Below the pieces are notes generated by a model that was not told the origin of the DNA, did not search any database, and saw only the letters and a list, made by a program, of their open reading frames with translations. Both the position numbers and the translations under genes were made by a program. This document shows, piece by piece, positions 26,022 to 34,583 of a stretch of DNA of 64,000 bases. Numbering within the stretch: position 1 is the first letter of the stretch; every line of letters begins with the position of its first letter. Source of the DNA: Sutterella faecalis (GTDB taxonomy: Bacteria > Pseudomonadota > Gammaproteobacteria > Burkholderiales > Burkholderiaceae_F); contig NZ_CP040882.1 of NCBI RefSeq assembly GCF_006337085.1, forward strand, positions 2,108,001-2,172,000, in the 5' to 3' direction.

Positions 26022-27176
26022 TCAGAACGCGAGACCCGCGCCGATGGTGAAGCTCGTCGGCATCGAGCGTACGGTGTAGCCGTCGCCCCGGTCCTCCAGC
26101 ACGCCTTTGAAGCGCGCGAAATTCGTATCCATCGAACCCGTGATGAAGAAGTTTTCCGCCGCGGCCCAGGTGAAGCCGAGCGTGAGCGCCGGGTGGAGGC
26201 TCCAGTCCGAAGCGTAGCGGGTTTCGCCCTTCGAATAGCCGAAGCCCGCGCCCGCGAAGAGCCGGAAGGTCTTCGTCCAATCCATGTTGTAGGCAAGGGT
26301 CAGGGTGTAGGACTCAATCCGGAGGTCGTTTTTCCCCGGGCCGTCGGCACGGGTGACTTCATGCGAGGAGCGCGAATACTTGAGGTCCGTCTGCCAGCTG
26401 CGGCCCGAATAGCGTCTCAGGCCGGCATTCCAGACCGTGTCGCTCGCCACGCGGCTCGGCGAATACTTCTCGCCGTTGTCGGTGTACTGCCACCCCCAGC
26501 TGCCGTAGAGGAGATTCGGCGTCTTCACCCACGGGCTTTCGGGCGAAAGCGGCATTTTGCGGCCCTTCGCGTCGTCGAGCGTGATGGTGGAGAAGAAAAA
26601 GAAGACGTTCGTGACGGGGATCCAGGTGCCGTAGAACGAGACCGTGTCGGTTCCCACCTTGGCAAGCGGAAGCGGGAGCGGCACGGGCGCCCACATGTAG
26701 TCTCCCCTCATCGTGAGGCCGGCGAGGTACCCCGCGCCCACGTGGAATCCGGAATTGCCGAGCGGCCAGCGGGCAACCCACGTATAGCCCGCCATGGGTT
26801 CCGGACGGTAATTGGAATCGACGAAGGTGATGAGGTAGAGCATGCGTTCGTTGCCCTTTTCGTCGATGATGCCGCGCGCGAGCCCCATGCCCATCGGCCA
26901 GCCGTTTTCTTCGGAACGCTGAGGCCAGTCCCATCTCGGGTGGTTCGTGTAGGTGGGGAGAATCCAGACGGAATTCCCGTCGCTCATGATTTTTTCTGCG
27001 CCCGCCCGGGTGTCGCTCCAGAAGGATGCCCAGTCGCCCGGGCGGTCGTCGGAGCTCCTTGCAAGGCCCGCGGGAGTCGTGTCGATAAGAGAGGACCAGA
27101 AGCCCGCATGCGCGGGGAGTGCAGCGGCAAAAGCGAGCGAAGCGAGCGCGATGCGCAGTGAAGAGCGTCTCAGCAT
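26022..27176 (-). CDS. pagP: PagP-like lipid A palmitoyltransferase with extra C-terminal barrel-like domain
   Basis: Outer-membrane protein of 384 residues with a signal peptide (about 1-24, ending PAHA). Residues 40-205 match PagP, the enzyme that moves a palmitate from phospholipid to lipid A. SVWILPTYTNHPRWDW carries the catalytic His79, and FVDSNYRPEPMAGYTW carries Asp120 and Ser121. VGAGYLAGLTMRGDYMWAPV and LPLPLAKVGTDTVSFYGTWIP follow as in PagP. Classical PagP ends here, but this protein continues for about 170 residues with alternating strand-like segments (GLRRYSGRSWQTDLKYSRSS, YTLTLAYNMDWTKTFRLFAG). It finishes in TIGAGLAF, a terminal Phe typical of outer-membrane barrels. The PagP assignment is good; the extension's role is unknown. 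Confidence 0.8.
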   Translation of the reverse strand: MLRRSSLRIALASLAFAAALPAHAGFWSSLIDTTPAGLARSSDDRPGDWASFWSDTRAGAEKIMSDGNSVWILPTYTNHPRWDWPQRSEENGWPMGMGLARGIIDEKGNERMLYLITFVDSNYRPEPMAGYTWVARWPLGNSGFHVGAGYLAGLTMRGDYMWAPVPLPLPLAKVGTDTVSFYGTWIPVTNVFFFFSTITLDDAKGRKMPLSPESPWVKTPNLLYGSWGWQYTDNGEKYSPSRVASDTVWNAGLRRYSGRSWQTDLKYSRSSHEVTRADGPGKNDLRIESYTLTLAYNMDWTKTFRLFAGAGFGYSKGETRYASDWSLHPALTLGFTWAAAENFFITGSMDTNFARFKGVLEDRGDGYTVRSMPTSFTIGAGLAF

Positions 27177-27249
27177 GGCCGAAAAAAAAGAGTGAAAACA
27201 GGAAAAGCAAAAAGGTCCTCATTTTGGCACAAGGCATTTGCCTGCGCAC

Positions 27250-27277
27250 TTGCCTTGGCGGCACGAGATCGTTAAAG
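27250..27277 (+). promoter_or_regulatory. Sigma-70-type promoter of rnpB
   Basis: TTGCCT (27250-27255) and TTAAAG (27272-27277) are separated by 16 bases. The expected start about 10 bases later coincides with the start of the P1 helix of RNase P RNA at 27288. Confidence 0.55.
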
Positions 27278-27287
27278 TAGCGCTCCT

Positions 27288-27631
27288 GCAGCAGCTCCCC
27301 AAAAAACGGGAGTTCCCCGGGCGGTCGTCGGCGGCATTCATGCCGCGGGAGGAAAGTCCGGACTCCAGAGGGCGCCGTAGGAGGTAACACCTCTCCGCCG
27401 CAAGGCGCGGATCAGAGCAACAGAGACGAGCCGGCTTCGGGCCGGGTGAAACGGGCAATCTCTACGGGGAGCAACATCAAATAGGCAGCCGATGGACCGG
27501 CCCGGTCCGGCTGCGGGTAGATGGCTTGAGGCGGCGCGCGAGCGTCGTCCTAGACGAATGGCCGCCGGCAGGGCTTTCGGGCCTTTGCCGACAGAATCCG
27601 GCTTACACGGGAGCTTCCCGGGAGCTGCTGC
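27288..27631 (+). ncRNA. rnpB: RNase P RNA component, bacterial type A
   Basis: Catalytic RNA that removes 5' leaders from pre-tRNAs. Conserved core elements are present in order: GAGGAAAGTCCGGACTCC near 27350, GAAACGGGCAATC near 27448, AACATCAAATAGG near 27473, GACGAATG near 27553, and ACAGAATCCGGCTTAC near 27591. The termini form a 12-bp P1 helix, GCAGCAGCTCCC (27288-27299) with GGGAGCTGCTGC (27620-27631). The length of about 344 bases fits type A. Its location just upstream of mraZ is usual in betaproteobacteria. Confidence 0.95.
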
Positions 27632-27659
27632 TCATATTCTTTTCCGATGACTGTCAAAG

Positions 27660-27699
27660 GCCGCTCGAGGGATGACGCTTCTCCCGGGGCGGCTTTTTT
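27660..27699 (+). terminator. Terminator after rnpB
   Basis: An imperfect GC stem (outer arms GCCGC 27660-27664 and GCGGC 27689-27693) is followed directly by six T, about 30 bases beyond the rnpB 3' end. Confidence 0.65.
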
Positions 27700-27788
27700 G
27701 TTCCCCGCGCCTTTTTTGCCCGGCGCTTTTCTCCGATCAAACTTCTATACATATCAACGGCGAAATCTCGCTCCGTTCTCCGCAGGGT

Positions 27789-27813
27789 GTGGGAAAATGT
27801 GGGATTAAGTGGA
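27789..27813 (+). promoter_or_regulatory. MraZ operator, three 10-bp-spaced GTGGG repeats
   Basis: GTGGG at 27789, GTGGG at 27799 and GTGGA at 27809 recur with exact 10-base spacing, about 55-80 bases before the mraZ start. MraZ is known to autoregulate by binding TGGG direct repeats with 5-base spacers upstream of its own gene. The pattern is seen directly; binding is inferred from the family. Confidence 0.8.
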
Positions 27814-27867
27814 GGTGTCTCTTAGCGGAAGGCCTTCCCGTCAACAGGCTTTTATCGGAAATCACAG

Positions 27868-28287
27868 GTGTTTCAGGGAACTTCGCTCGTTACGCTCGAC
27901 AGCAAGGGAAGACTCGCGCTTCCTAAGCGCGTTCGGGCTGAGCTTGAAGCGAAGGGCGGCGAAATCGTCGTTGCCCGTCATCCCGACGGATGCCTTCTGC
28001 TTTATCCGGCTGAAGCCTGGGCGCCGCGGCGCGAGAAGCTTCTTTCGCTCCCCTGGAGCGCGAGAGGGTTCGTGCGCCTTGTGCTCGGGAGCGCGCTTGA
28101 GCTTAAGCCCGATGCCGCCGGCCGCATTCTCATTCCGATAGATCTGAGGGAGCTCGTCGGTCTGGAGCGCGAATGCGCGCTCGTGGGCCTCGGCGAACAT
28201 CTCGAGCTCTGGGATCGGGCTGCGCTCAGGGCGAATGAGGAAGCGTCGCTTGCCGACGGCATTGATGCGGCCGGATTCAATTTCTAA
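27868..28287 (+). CDS. mraZ: Transcriptional regulator MraZ
   Basis: Ring-forming SpoVT/AbrB-type regulator heading the dcw cluster. Both AbrB half-domain signatures are present: DSKGRLALPKRVR near residue 11 and DAAGRILIPIDLR near residue 82. Translation starts at a GTG (MFQGTSLVTLDSKGR); there is no strong ribosome site. Its operator, three phased GTGGG repeats, lies upstream. The length of 139 residues is slightly shorter than E. coli MraZ. Confidence 0.93.
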   Translation: MFQGTSLVTLDSKGRLALPKRVRAELEAKGGEIVVARHPDGCLLLYPAEAWAPRREKLLSLPWSARGFVRLVLGSALELKPDAAGRILIPIDLRELVGLERECALVGLGEHLELWDRAALRANEEASLADGIDAAGFNF

Positions 28288-28367
28288 AGCGCTTCGGGGG
28301 CACCCCTTGACTCTCAGGAAGCTTTTGCTTCCGCATTACTTATTTCCTTCCGTCCGGAATCGACTCC

Positions 28368-29327
28368 ATGTCCGCCTTTCTCCATCTCCCCGTTCTCAGT
28401 CAGGAAGCCCCGGAAGCGCTCGTGCGCTCCCCCGACGGACTTTATGTGGACGGCACCTTCGGACGGGGCGGACACAGCCGGCTGATATTGAAGCGGCTCT
28501 CTGAAAAAGGGCGCCTAATCGCTTTCGACCGTGATCCGCAGGCGGTGAAGGCCGCGGCGGAAATCCGCGACCCGCGCTTTCAGATCATTCATGCCCCCTT
28601 TTCTTCCATGAAGGCGTCGCTTTCCGCCATCGGCATTGATGCGGTCGACGGGGTATTCCTCGACATCGGCGTTTCGTCGCCCCAGATTGACGATCCGGAG
28701 CGCGGCTTTTCCTTCCGCTTTGACGGACCGCTTGACATGAGAATGGACACCTCTTCGGGAGAAACCGCTGCGGAGTGGCTCATGCGCGCCGGGATGGATG
28801 AGATTGCACGGGTGATTGCCGACTACGGCGAAGAGCGCTTCGCGCGCCGCATTGCGGGCGCGATCGTCGCGCAGAGAAAAATTGCGCCCCTCGCTACAAC
28901 GGGAGCGCTCGCGCGCCTTGTGGAAGGTGCGGTGCCCAAAAACCGCCGTGACAGCGCGCAGCATCCGGCCACGCGAACCTTTCAGGCAATACGCATTCAA
29001 ATCAATCACGAGCTCGATGAGCTCCGGGAGGCGCTCGACGCCGCCGCCAGTCTTCTGCGCCCTGAAGGGCGGCTCGCCGTCATCAGCTTCCATTCGCTCG
29101 AAGACCGGATCGTGAAGCGCTTTTTTGACCGCGCCCGGCATCCCGAGCATGCGATTGATCCGCGGCTTCCCGTTCCTGCGGGCTTCAACGATGAACCCTG
29201 GTTCCGCGAGGTGGAGAGAATTCTCCCCTCGAAGCGCGAGGCAGAAGAGAACCCGCGTGCGCGCTCTTCGGTGCTTCGCTGCGGCACCCGTACGGCCCGT
29301 TCCTGGGAGCCGGAGGAGACGCGATGA
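28368..29327 (+). CDS. rsmH: 16S rRNA m4C1402 methyltransferase
   Basis: SAM-dependent N4-methyltransferase acting on C1402 of 16S rRNA. The SAM-binding motif YVDGTFGRGGHSRLIL is near residue 27, FLDIGVSSPQIDDPERGFSFR near residue 97, and HPATRTFQAIRIQIN near residue 205. LAVISFHSLEDRIVKRFF near residue 245 completes the set. The length of 319 residues is normal. The stop overlaps the ftsL start by 4 bases. Confidence 0.97.
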   Translation: MSAFLHLPVLSQEAPEALVRSPDGLYVDGTFGRGGHSRLILKRLSEKGRLIAFDRDPQAVKAAAEIRDPRFQIIHAPFSSMKASLSAIGIDAVDGVFLDIGVSSPQIDDPERGFSFRFDGPLDMRMDTSSGETAAEWLMRAGMDEIARVIADYGEERFARRIAGAIVAQRKIAPLATTGALARLVEGAVPKNRRDSAQHPATRTFQAIRIQINHELDELREALDAAASLLRPEGRLAVISFHSLEDRIVKRFFDRARHPEHAIDPRLPVPAGFNDEPWFREVERILPSKREAEENPRARSSVLRCGTRTARSWEPEETR

Positions 29328-29725
29328 AAAGCGTTGCGCGCGCTGAAATCATCTGGGCGGCAGTGCTCGGCGCCGCGCTCTTTCTGAGCGCGCTCGGTCT
29401 CGTCGAGCTTCACTGGCAGGCGAGGCAGCTTTTCGTTGCGCACGAGCATGAGGCGGATGTGCATCGCAGGCTCCTGGATGACCAGGCAAATCTTGAGATG
29501 CAGGTCCGCCGTGCGTCGCTTGCAGGCAATATCGGTGCGGGCGCGGCCATGCTCGACCTCGCCGGCGCCACGGGCGTGGATACCGTGACGCTTGTGGAAT
29601 CCCCTGACGGGAGGATCGACTTCCTCCCGGATCTTCGCCGCGAGCTCGATGCCGTGAAGACTTCCGAGCGCACGGAGGCAAAGGGAATGGCGGGCGATTC
29701 ATCCGTGGCGGGAGCAAAGCCGTGA
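29324..29725 (+). CDS. ftsL: Cell division protein FtsL
   Basis: Small bitopic divisome protein that pairs with FtsB to activate septal peptidoglycan synthesis. It has a single membrane segment (IIWAAVLGAALFLSALGLVEL, about residues 9-29) followed by a coiled-coil region. The C-terminal tail after residue 80 is longer than in E. coli FtsL and of low complexity. It is recognised mainly from topology and from the position between rsmH and ftsI, overlapping both by 4 bases. Confidence 0.85.
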   Translation: MKSVARAEIIWAAVLGAALFLSALGLVELHWQARQLFVAHEHEADVHRRLLDDQANLEMQVRRASLAGNIGAGAAMLDLAGATGVDTVTLVESPDGRIDFLPDLRRELDAVKTSERTEAKGMAGDSSVAGAKP

Positions 29726-31545
29726 ACCGCGTGAAGGATCTCATTTCGGCAGCCGCTCAGTCCGTCTGGAATTTTCTGAAGACGGTCATTCAGCGCGACC
29801 GGGCTGCGCGCGAGGCTCAGCCTCAGAGCGCGGAGAGTCCGCTGATCGTCATTCCGATTCCCCGCTGGCGCACGTACGTGCTCTTTCTCGGCATCACGGT
29901 CGCCTTCTTTGGTCTTGCCGGGCGCGCTTTCTGGCTGCAGGTGGTTTCGAACGACTTTCTTCAGGACGAAGGCGAAAAGCGCTATGCGCGCACGCTCACG
30001 ATTGCGGGCGAGCGCGGAGAGATTCTTGACCGCAACGGCGTCGTTCTTGCGGCGTCGCAGCCCGTGCGCAGCATCTGGGCGGATCCGCAGCTTTCGCAGG
30101 GCGTCTCCCGGGAGGACATCCGCCGGCTCGCGGAGGTGCTCGGGCTCGATCCCGCTTATGTGGGCGGAAAGCTCAAGGCCGAAAACACGCGCTTTGTGAC
30201 GATTGAGCGCAATTGCGACGTGCGCACCGCTGAAGCCGTGAGAAAACTCGGCATTCCCGGGGTCGGCATCAAGCCCGAAGTGCTGCGCGAATATCCGGAC
30301 GGCCCGGTGACGGCGCATGTGGTGGGCTTTACCGGCCGCGACGACCGCGGCCAGGAAGGCATCGAGCTCGCCAGCGACCGCATGCTCGCCGGGAGCCCCG
30401 GAGCGCGGCGCGTGATTCGGGATGCGCGGGGCCGCATCATCGACGACATCTGGCAGAAGGAGGCCGTGCCCGGCCGCGACATTACGCTTTCGATCGATTC
30501 GCGCGTGCAGTTCCTTGCCTATCAGGCGCTGCGCGCGCAGGTCGAGAAGACCGGAGCGCTTGCGGGCGCCGTGGTGGTTGCGGACGTGGATACGGGCGAG
30601 GTGATCGCGCTCGCGAATGTGCCGACCTACGACCCCAATGACCGCTCGACCATGCTCTTCGAGCAGATGCGCAACCGCGTTTTGACCGACCAGTTCGAAC
30701 CGGGCTCGACCATGAAGCCTTTTGCGATCGCGAAGGCGATTGATCTCGGGCTCATCGATCCGACGACGACCATTCAGACTGCGCCGGGCAAACTCACCAT
30801 CAACGACAGGACGATCGGCGACACGCACGATTACGGACTTCTGACGGTGGCGGAAATCGTCGCTAAGTCCTCCAACATCGGCACGGCCAAGATCGCGCTC
30901 GAAATGGCGCCGCAGACGCTCTGGGATATGTATACCGCGCTCGGCTTCGGTCAGCCTCCGAAGATCGGCTTCCCCGGAGCGACGGCCGGGCGTCTCCGGC
31001 CGGCCAAGTCCTGGCGCCCGATTGAGCAGGCAACGATCTCCTACGGACATGGCGTTTCGGTGTCCCTCATGCAGCTCGTGCGCGCCTATACGGCGATTGC
31101 GCGAAACGGCGACGTGATCGACCTCACGCTTTATAAGCGCCGCCCCGGCGAAACCGTGACGGGCGAGCGCGTTTTCCGGCCGGAAACCGTGCGTCTGATC
31201 CGCGCCATGATGATGAAGACCATGAGCCGCGGCGGCACGGGGTCGCAGATTCGCGTTGCCGGCTACTCGGTGGCCGGGAAGACCGGAACCGCCAATAAGG
31301 TCAAGAACGGCAAATACACGAAAGATACCGTGGCGAGCTTTGTGGGCATTGTGCCCGCAGTGAATCCGCGATTCATTGTCGCCGTGATGATCGACGAACC
31401 CACCAAGGGAAGCCGCTACGGCGGCACCGTGGCGGGGCCCGTATTCCGTGAAGTCGCCGAGGGGGCGCTTCGCACGCAGATGGTGTCGCCCGACGAGGAG
31501 CCCCTCCCCGGGGGCGGAGGATTCCTCACCCGCATACGGAACTAA
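29722..31545 (+). CDS. ftsI: Septal peptidoglycan transpeptidase PBP3
   Basis: Divisome transpeptidase that cross-links septal peptidoglycan. One N-terminal membrane anchor (TYVLFLGITVAFFGLAGRAF) is followed by the PBP dimerisation domain. The transpeptidase domain has GSTMKPF with catalytic Ser329, SSNIGTAK near residue 390, and GKTGTANKV with Lys520. The length of 607 residues is typical. The N-terminal cytoplasmic tail of about 50 residues is moderately long. It overlaps ftsL by 4 bases. Confidence 0.97.
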   Translation: MNRVKDLISAAAQSVWNFLKTVIQRDRAAREAQPQSAESPLIVIPIPRWRTYVLFLGITVAFFGLAGRAFWLQVVSNDFLQDEGEKRYARTLTIAGERGEILDRNGVVLAASQPVRSIWADPQLSQGVSREDIRRLAEVLGLDPAYVGGKLKAENTRFVTIERNCDVRTAEAVRKLGIPGVGIKPEVLREYPDGPVTAHVVGFTGRDDRGQEGIELASDRMLAGSPGARRVIRDARGRIIDDIWQKEAVPGRDITLSIDSRVQFLAYQALRAQVEKTGALAGAVVVADVDTGEVIALANVPTYDPNDRSTMLFEQMRNRVLTDQFEPGSTMKPFAIAKAIDLGLIDPTTTIQTAPGKLTINDRTIGDTHDYGLLTVAEIVAKSSNIGTAKIALEMAPQTLWDMYTALGFGQPPKIGFPGATAGRLRPAKSWRPIEQATISYGHGVSVSLMQLVRAYTAIARNGDVIDLTLYKRRPGETVTGERVFRPETVRLIRAMMMKTMSRGGTGSQIRVAGYSVAGKTGTANKVKNGKYTKDTVASFVGIVPAVNPRFIVAVMIDEPTKGSRYGGTVAGPVFREVAEGALRTQMVSPDEEPLPGGGGFLTRIRN

Positions 31546-31584
31546 CCAAACACTGAATGAATTGAAGAAGGAGCTCCGGCAAAT

Positions 31585-33099
31585 ATGACCAAAACCAACA
31601 GGGAAGTCGTCGACTGGATGCATAAGCTCGTGCACGAAGGGGCGGAAATGAAGCTCGACAGCCGCGAAGTGCGCCCGGGCGACATCTTCTGCGCCATTCC
31701 CGGCACGAAGTCGGACGGCCGCGCCTTCATCCGCGTGGCGGCTGCCCGCGGCGCCGCCGGCGTGATCTATGAGGCCGACGGGACGCCCCAGGGCGAGCAC
31801 TATCCGGTGGCTTCGCTTGCGGTCTCGCACCTTGCCTCGCGCCTCGGAGAAATTGCCGCGCTCTTTTACGGCGACGCCTCCGCCGGAATGACCGGCGTTG
31901 CCGTTACCGGCACGAACGGGAAGACGACGAGCACGTTCTGGCTCGGTCAGCTCCTCACGAAGCTGGGCGCCCCGGCCGCCGTGATCGGAACGGTGGGCGT
32001 CTTCTTCAATGGTAAAAAAATACCGGCGCCGCACCTGACGACGCCCGATGCCGTGACGCTCGAGAGCCTTTATGCAAGGCTCGCTCACGAGGGCGCAAAG
32101 GCCTTCGCCGTTGAGGCGAGCTCGGTCGGCCTCGAACAGGGGCGGCTCGCAGGCTCGCACTTCCGCGTCGGCATCTTTACGAATCTCTCCCGCGACCATC
32201 TGGACTATCACCACACGATGGAAGCTTATGCGGATGCGAAGGAAATCCTTTTCCGCTGGCCCGGCCTCGGTGCAGCGGTGCTGAATGCCGAAGACCCCTT
32301 GAGCGCGCGCTTCGCGGCAACGGCAAAGGCGCACGGCATTCCCGTCTGGACGACGGGACGCGAGGGAAAGGGTGAAGCGCTTCGCGAAGCCTCCGGGGCC
32401 GCGCATGCGCTCGACGCCTTCGATTGCCGCTCCACCGGCCGCGGGATGGCCTTCACGCTCCGGTTTGAGGGCGAAACCCGCGAGGTGCAGCTCCCTGCAG
32501 TGGGGCTCTTTAATGTCGAAAATGCCCTCGAAGTCATTGCCGCCATGCTGGCGCTCGGCTTTTCCCTGGATGATGTCGTTCGGGGCGTCGCAGCGCTCGA
32601 GCCTCCTCCCGGGCGCATGCAGCCCGTTTATTCGGAAGGAATGCCGCTCGGCGTCGTCGACTTCTGCCACACGCCCGATGCACTTCAGAAAGCGCTCGAG
32701 AGTCTCGCGCCCGGCGTGCATGCCCGGGGCGGAAAGCTCTGGACGGTATTCGGCTGCGGCGGCGACCGCGATCCGGGAAAGCGCCCCATCATGGGCGCCA
32801 TTGCCGCGAAGCTTTCCGACCACGTCATCGTGACGAGCGACAATCCGCGAAGCGAGGATCCGGAAAGCATTGTTCGCGAGGTGGCTGCCGGCGCAGCTTG
32901 CGCCGAAAACGTCCGCATCGTGACGGATCGGCGCGAAGCCATTCATGAAGCGATTCTCGAGGCCGCGCCCGAAGATCTTGTCCTCGTTGCAGGGAAAGGC
33001 CACGAAAGCGAACAGATTCTGAAGGACGGACCGCACCATTTCCTGGATGCGGAAGTGGTGCGCGAAGCGCTCAATGAGCGCCGCACGCGCGAGCTTTAA
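31585..33099 (+). CDS. murE: UDP-MurNAc-L-Ala-D-Glu:mDAP ligase
   Basis: Adds meso-diaminopimelate to the peptidoglycan precursor. ATP-binding GTNGKTTSTFW is near residue 110. The mDAP-recognition motif DNPRSEDP near residue 420 indicates diaminopimelate, not lysine, as substrate. The Mur ligase C-terminal domain ends with LVAGKGHESEQI. GGAG upstream of the ATG at 31585 supports the start. murF follows after 20 bases. Confidence 0.97.
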   Translation: MTKTNREVVDWMHKLVHEGAEMKLDSREVRPGDIFCAIPGTKSDGRAFIRVAAARGAAGVIYEADGTPQGEHYPVASLAVSHLASRLGEIAALFYGDASAGMTGVAVTGTNGKTTSTFWLGQLLTKLGAPAAVIGTVGVFFNGKKIPAPHLTTPDAVTLESLYARLAHEGAKAFAVEASSVGLEQGRLAGSHFRVGIFTNLSRDHLDYHHTMEAYADAKEILFRWPGLGAAVLNAEDPLSARFAATAKAHGIPVWTTGREGKGEALREASGAAHALDAFDCRSTGRGMAFTLRFEGETREVQLPAVGLFNVENALEVIAAMLALGFSLDDVVRGVAALEPPPGRMQPVYSEGMPLGVVDFCHTPDALQKALESLAPGVHARGGKLWTVFGCGGDRDPGKRPIMGAIAAKLSDHVIVTSDNPRSEDPESIVREVAAGAACAENVRIVTDRREAIHEAILEAAPEDLVLVAGKGHESEQILKDGPHHFLDAEVVREALNERRTREL

Positions 33100-33119
33100 G
33101 CCTCCGGCGGAGAGAAGAA

Positions 33120-34523
33120 ATGGAAATGGATCATCCGGAAACGCTCGGTTGGCTCAAAGACGCGCTCGCAGGGGAAACCGTGGGCTTAAGGCTTCACCAT
33201 CATCATCTTGAATGGTGCTGGAAGCGGATCACAACCGATTCCCGCGAAGCGGGCGAAGGCGACGTCTTCGTCGCCATTCCCGGCGAGCGCTTTGACGGCC
33301 ACGACTATGCAAGGAAGGCTTCCGAAGCGGGCGCCGTCTGTCTGGTGGTCGAGCACGAAATTCATGGCGCGGATGCCGCACAGATCATTGTGAGGAACGC
33401 GCGGCGCGCGCTCGCGAGGATTGCGCGCGCCTGGCGCGCCCGCTTCTCCTGCAATCTCACCGCAGTGGGCGGCAGCAACGGCAAAACCACCACCACTCAG
33501 ATGGTGGCGGCTGTTCTGCGCGCACGCTGGGGTGCGGACGAGATGCTTGCGACCGAAGGAAACTTCAATAACGACATCGGCGTCTCCCATACGCTCATGG
33601 GGTTGAGGTTCCGCCACCGCGCTGCAGTGGTGGAGGCCGGCATGAATCACCGGGGCGAAATGGCCGTGCTCGCCGACATGATCCGACCGACGGTGGCGGT
33701 TCTCACCAATGCGCAGCGCGAACATCAGGCGTTCCTTGAAACCGTCGCTGAAACGGCAAGTGAAAACGGGCTCCTCATCGCAGCGCTTCCCGAGACCGGC
33801 CATGCCGTTTTTCCGGCGGACGACCCTTGCTCGGATGTCTGGGCCTCGCTCGCGCTCGCCCGCGGGGTGAAGACCTTCACGTTTTCCTTTGATTCCCATA
33901 TCCCCGCCGACCTCATGTGCACGCTGGACGCCGATGGCGTGCTCGCGCTGAGAGGAGAGAAGGCAGACTTCCGGATCGCGCTCAGGATTGCGGGCCTCCA
34001 CAATGCGAGGAATGCCGCCGCAGCAGCGGCCGCGGCGCTCATTCAGGACATTGATCCGGAAATCATTCGCAAGGCGCTTGAAAGCTTTGAGGCGCTTCCC
34101 GGGCGCGGCGCCCGCATGCGGACTGCGGACCGCTTCGGCGGGGCGACGCTTGTCGACGACGCCTACAACTGCAACCCCGACAGCGCGATTGCTTCTCTCA
34201 GAATGCTCTCCCGCGAAAAATCGCCCCGGATCTTCATCTTCGGCGACATGGCGGAGCTCGGGCCCTCGAGCGAAAAGTGGCATGCCGAAGTCGGGAGCGA
34301 AGCGAAGCGCCTCGGCATTGATTATTTCTGGACGGCGGGCGACAAGGCGCGCGCGGGCGCGCTTGCCTTCGGGGTCGACGGCACCCGGTGCCGGGCTTTC
34401 CGCGACCGCGACGAGCTGATTGCAGCGCTCGCGGAACTCCCGGCAGCGGGCGGCACCATCGTCGTCAAGGCGAGCAACAGCGCGGGGTTCGCGAAGATCG
34501 TGGACGTCCTGAAGGGCAAGTGA
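33120..34523 (+). CDS. murF: UDP-MurNAc-tripeptide:D-Ala-D-Ala ligase
   Basis: Attaches the D-Ala-D-Ala dipeptide to complete the pentapeptide precursor. GGSNGKTTTTQMVAA is the ATP loop (about residues 116-130), NNDIGVSHTL and EAGMNHRGEMAVLADM follow, and the C-terminal domain has LVDDAYNCNPDSAIASL and IFGDMAELG. The length of 467 residues is normal. An ATG start preceded by GGAGAG lies 20 bases after murE. Confidence 0.97.
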   Translation: MEMDHPETLGWLKDALAGETVGLRLHHHHLEWCWKRITTDSREAGEGDVFVAIPGERFDGHDYARKASEAGAVCLVVEHEIHGADAAQIIVRNARRALARIARAWRARFSCNLTAVGGSNGKTTTTQMVAAVLRARWGADEMLATEGNFNNDIGVSHTLMGLRFRHRAAVVEAGMNHRGEMAVLADMIRPTVAVLTNAQREHQAFLETVAETASENGLLIAALPETGHAVFPADDPCSDVWASLALARGVKTFTFSFDSHIPADLMCTLDADGVLALRGEKADFRIALRIAGLHNARNAAAAAAAALIQDIDPEIIRKALESFEALPGRGARMRTADRFGGATLVDDAYNCNPDSAIASLRMLSREKSPRIFIFGDMAELGPSSEKWHAEVGSEAKRLGIDYFWTAGDKARAGALAFGVDGTRCRAFRDRDELIAALAELPAAGGTIVVKASNSAGFAKIVDVLKGK

Positions 34524-34583
34524 CTTCGCTCCCACGCGGGAAAAGAATTTACAGACACTAAATTAACCTATCGCATTGGAATC

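Noticed and set aside
29410..33039. 1209-codon open frame on the - strand opposite ftsL, ftsI and murE
   Set aside because: It is the mirror of highly biased GC-rich codons of real genes; no start signal, and the product has the Arg/His/Gly-rich look of antisense frames.
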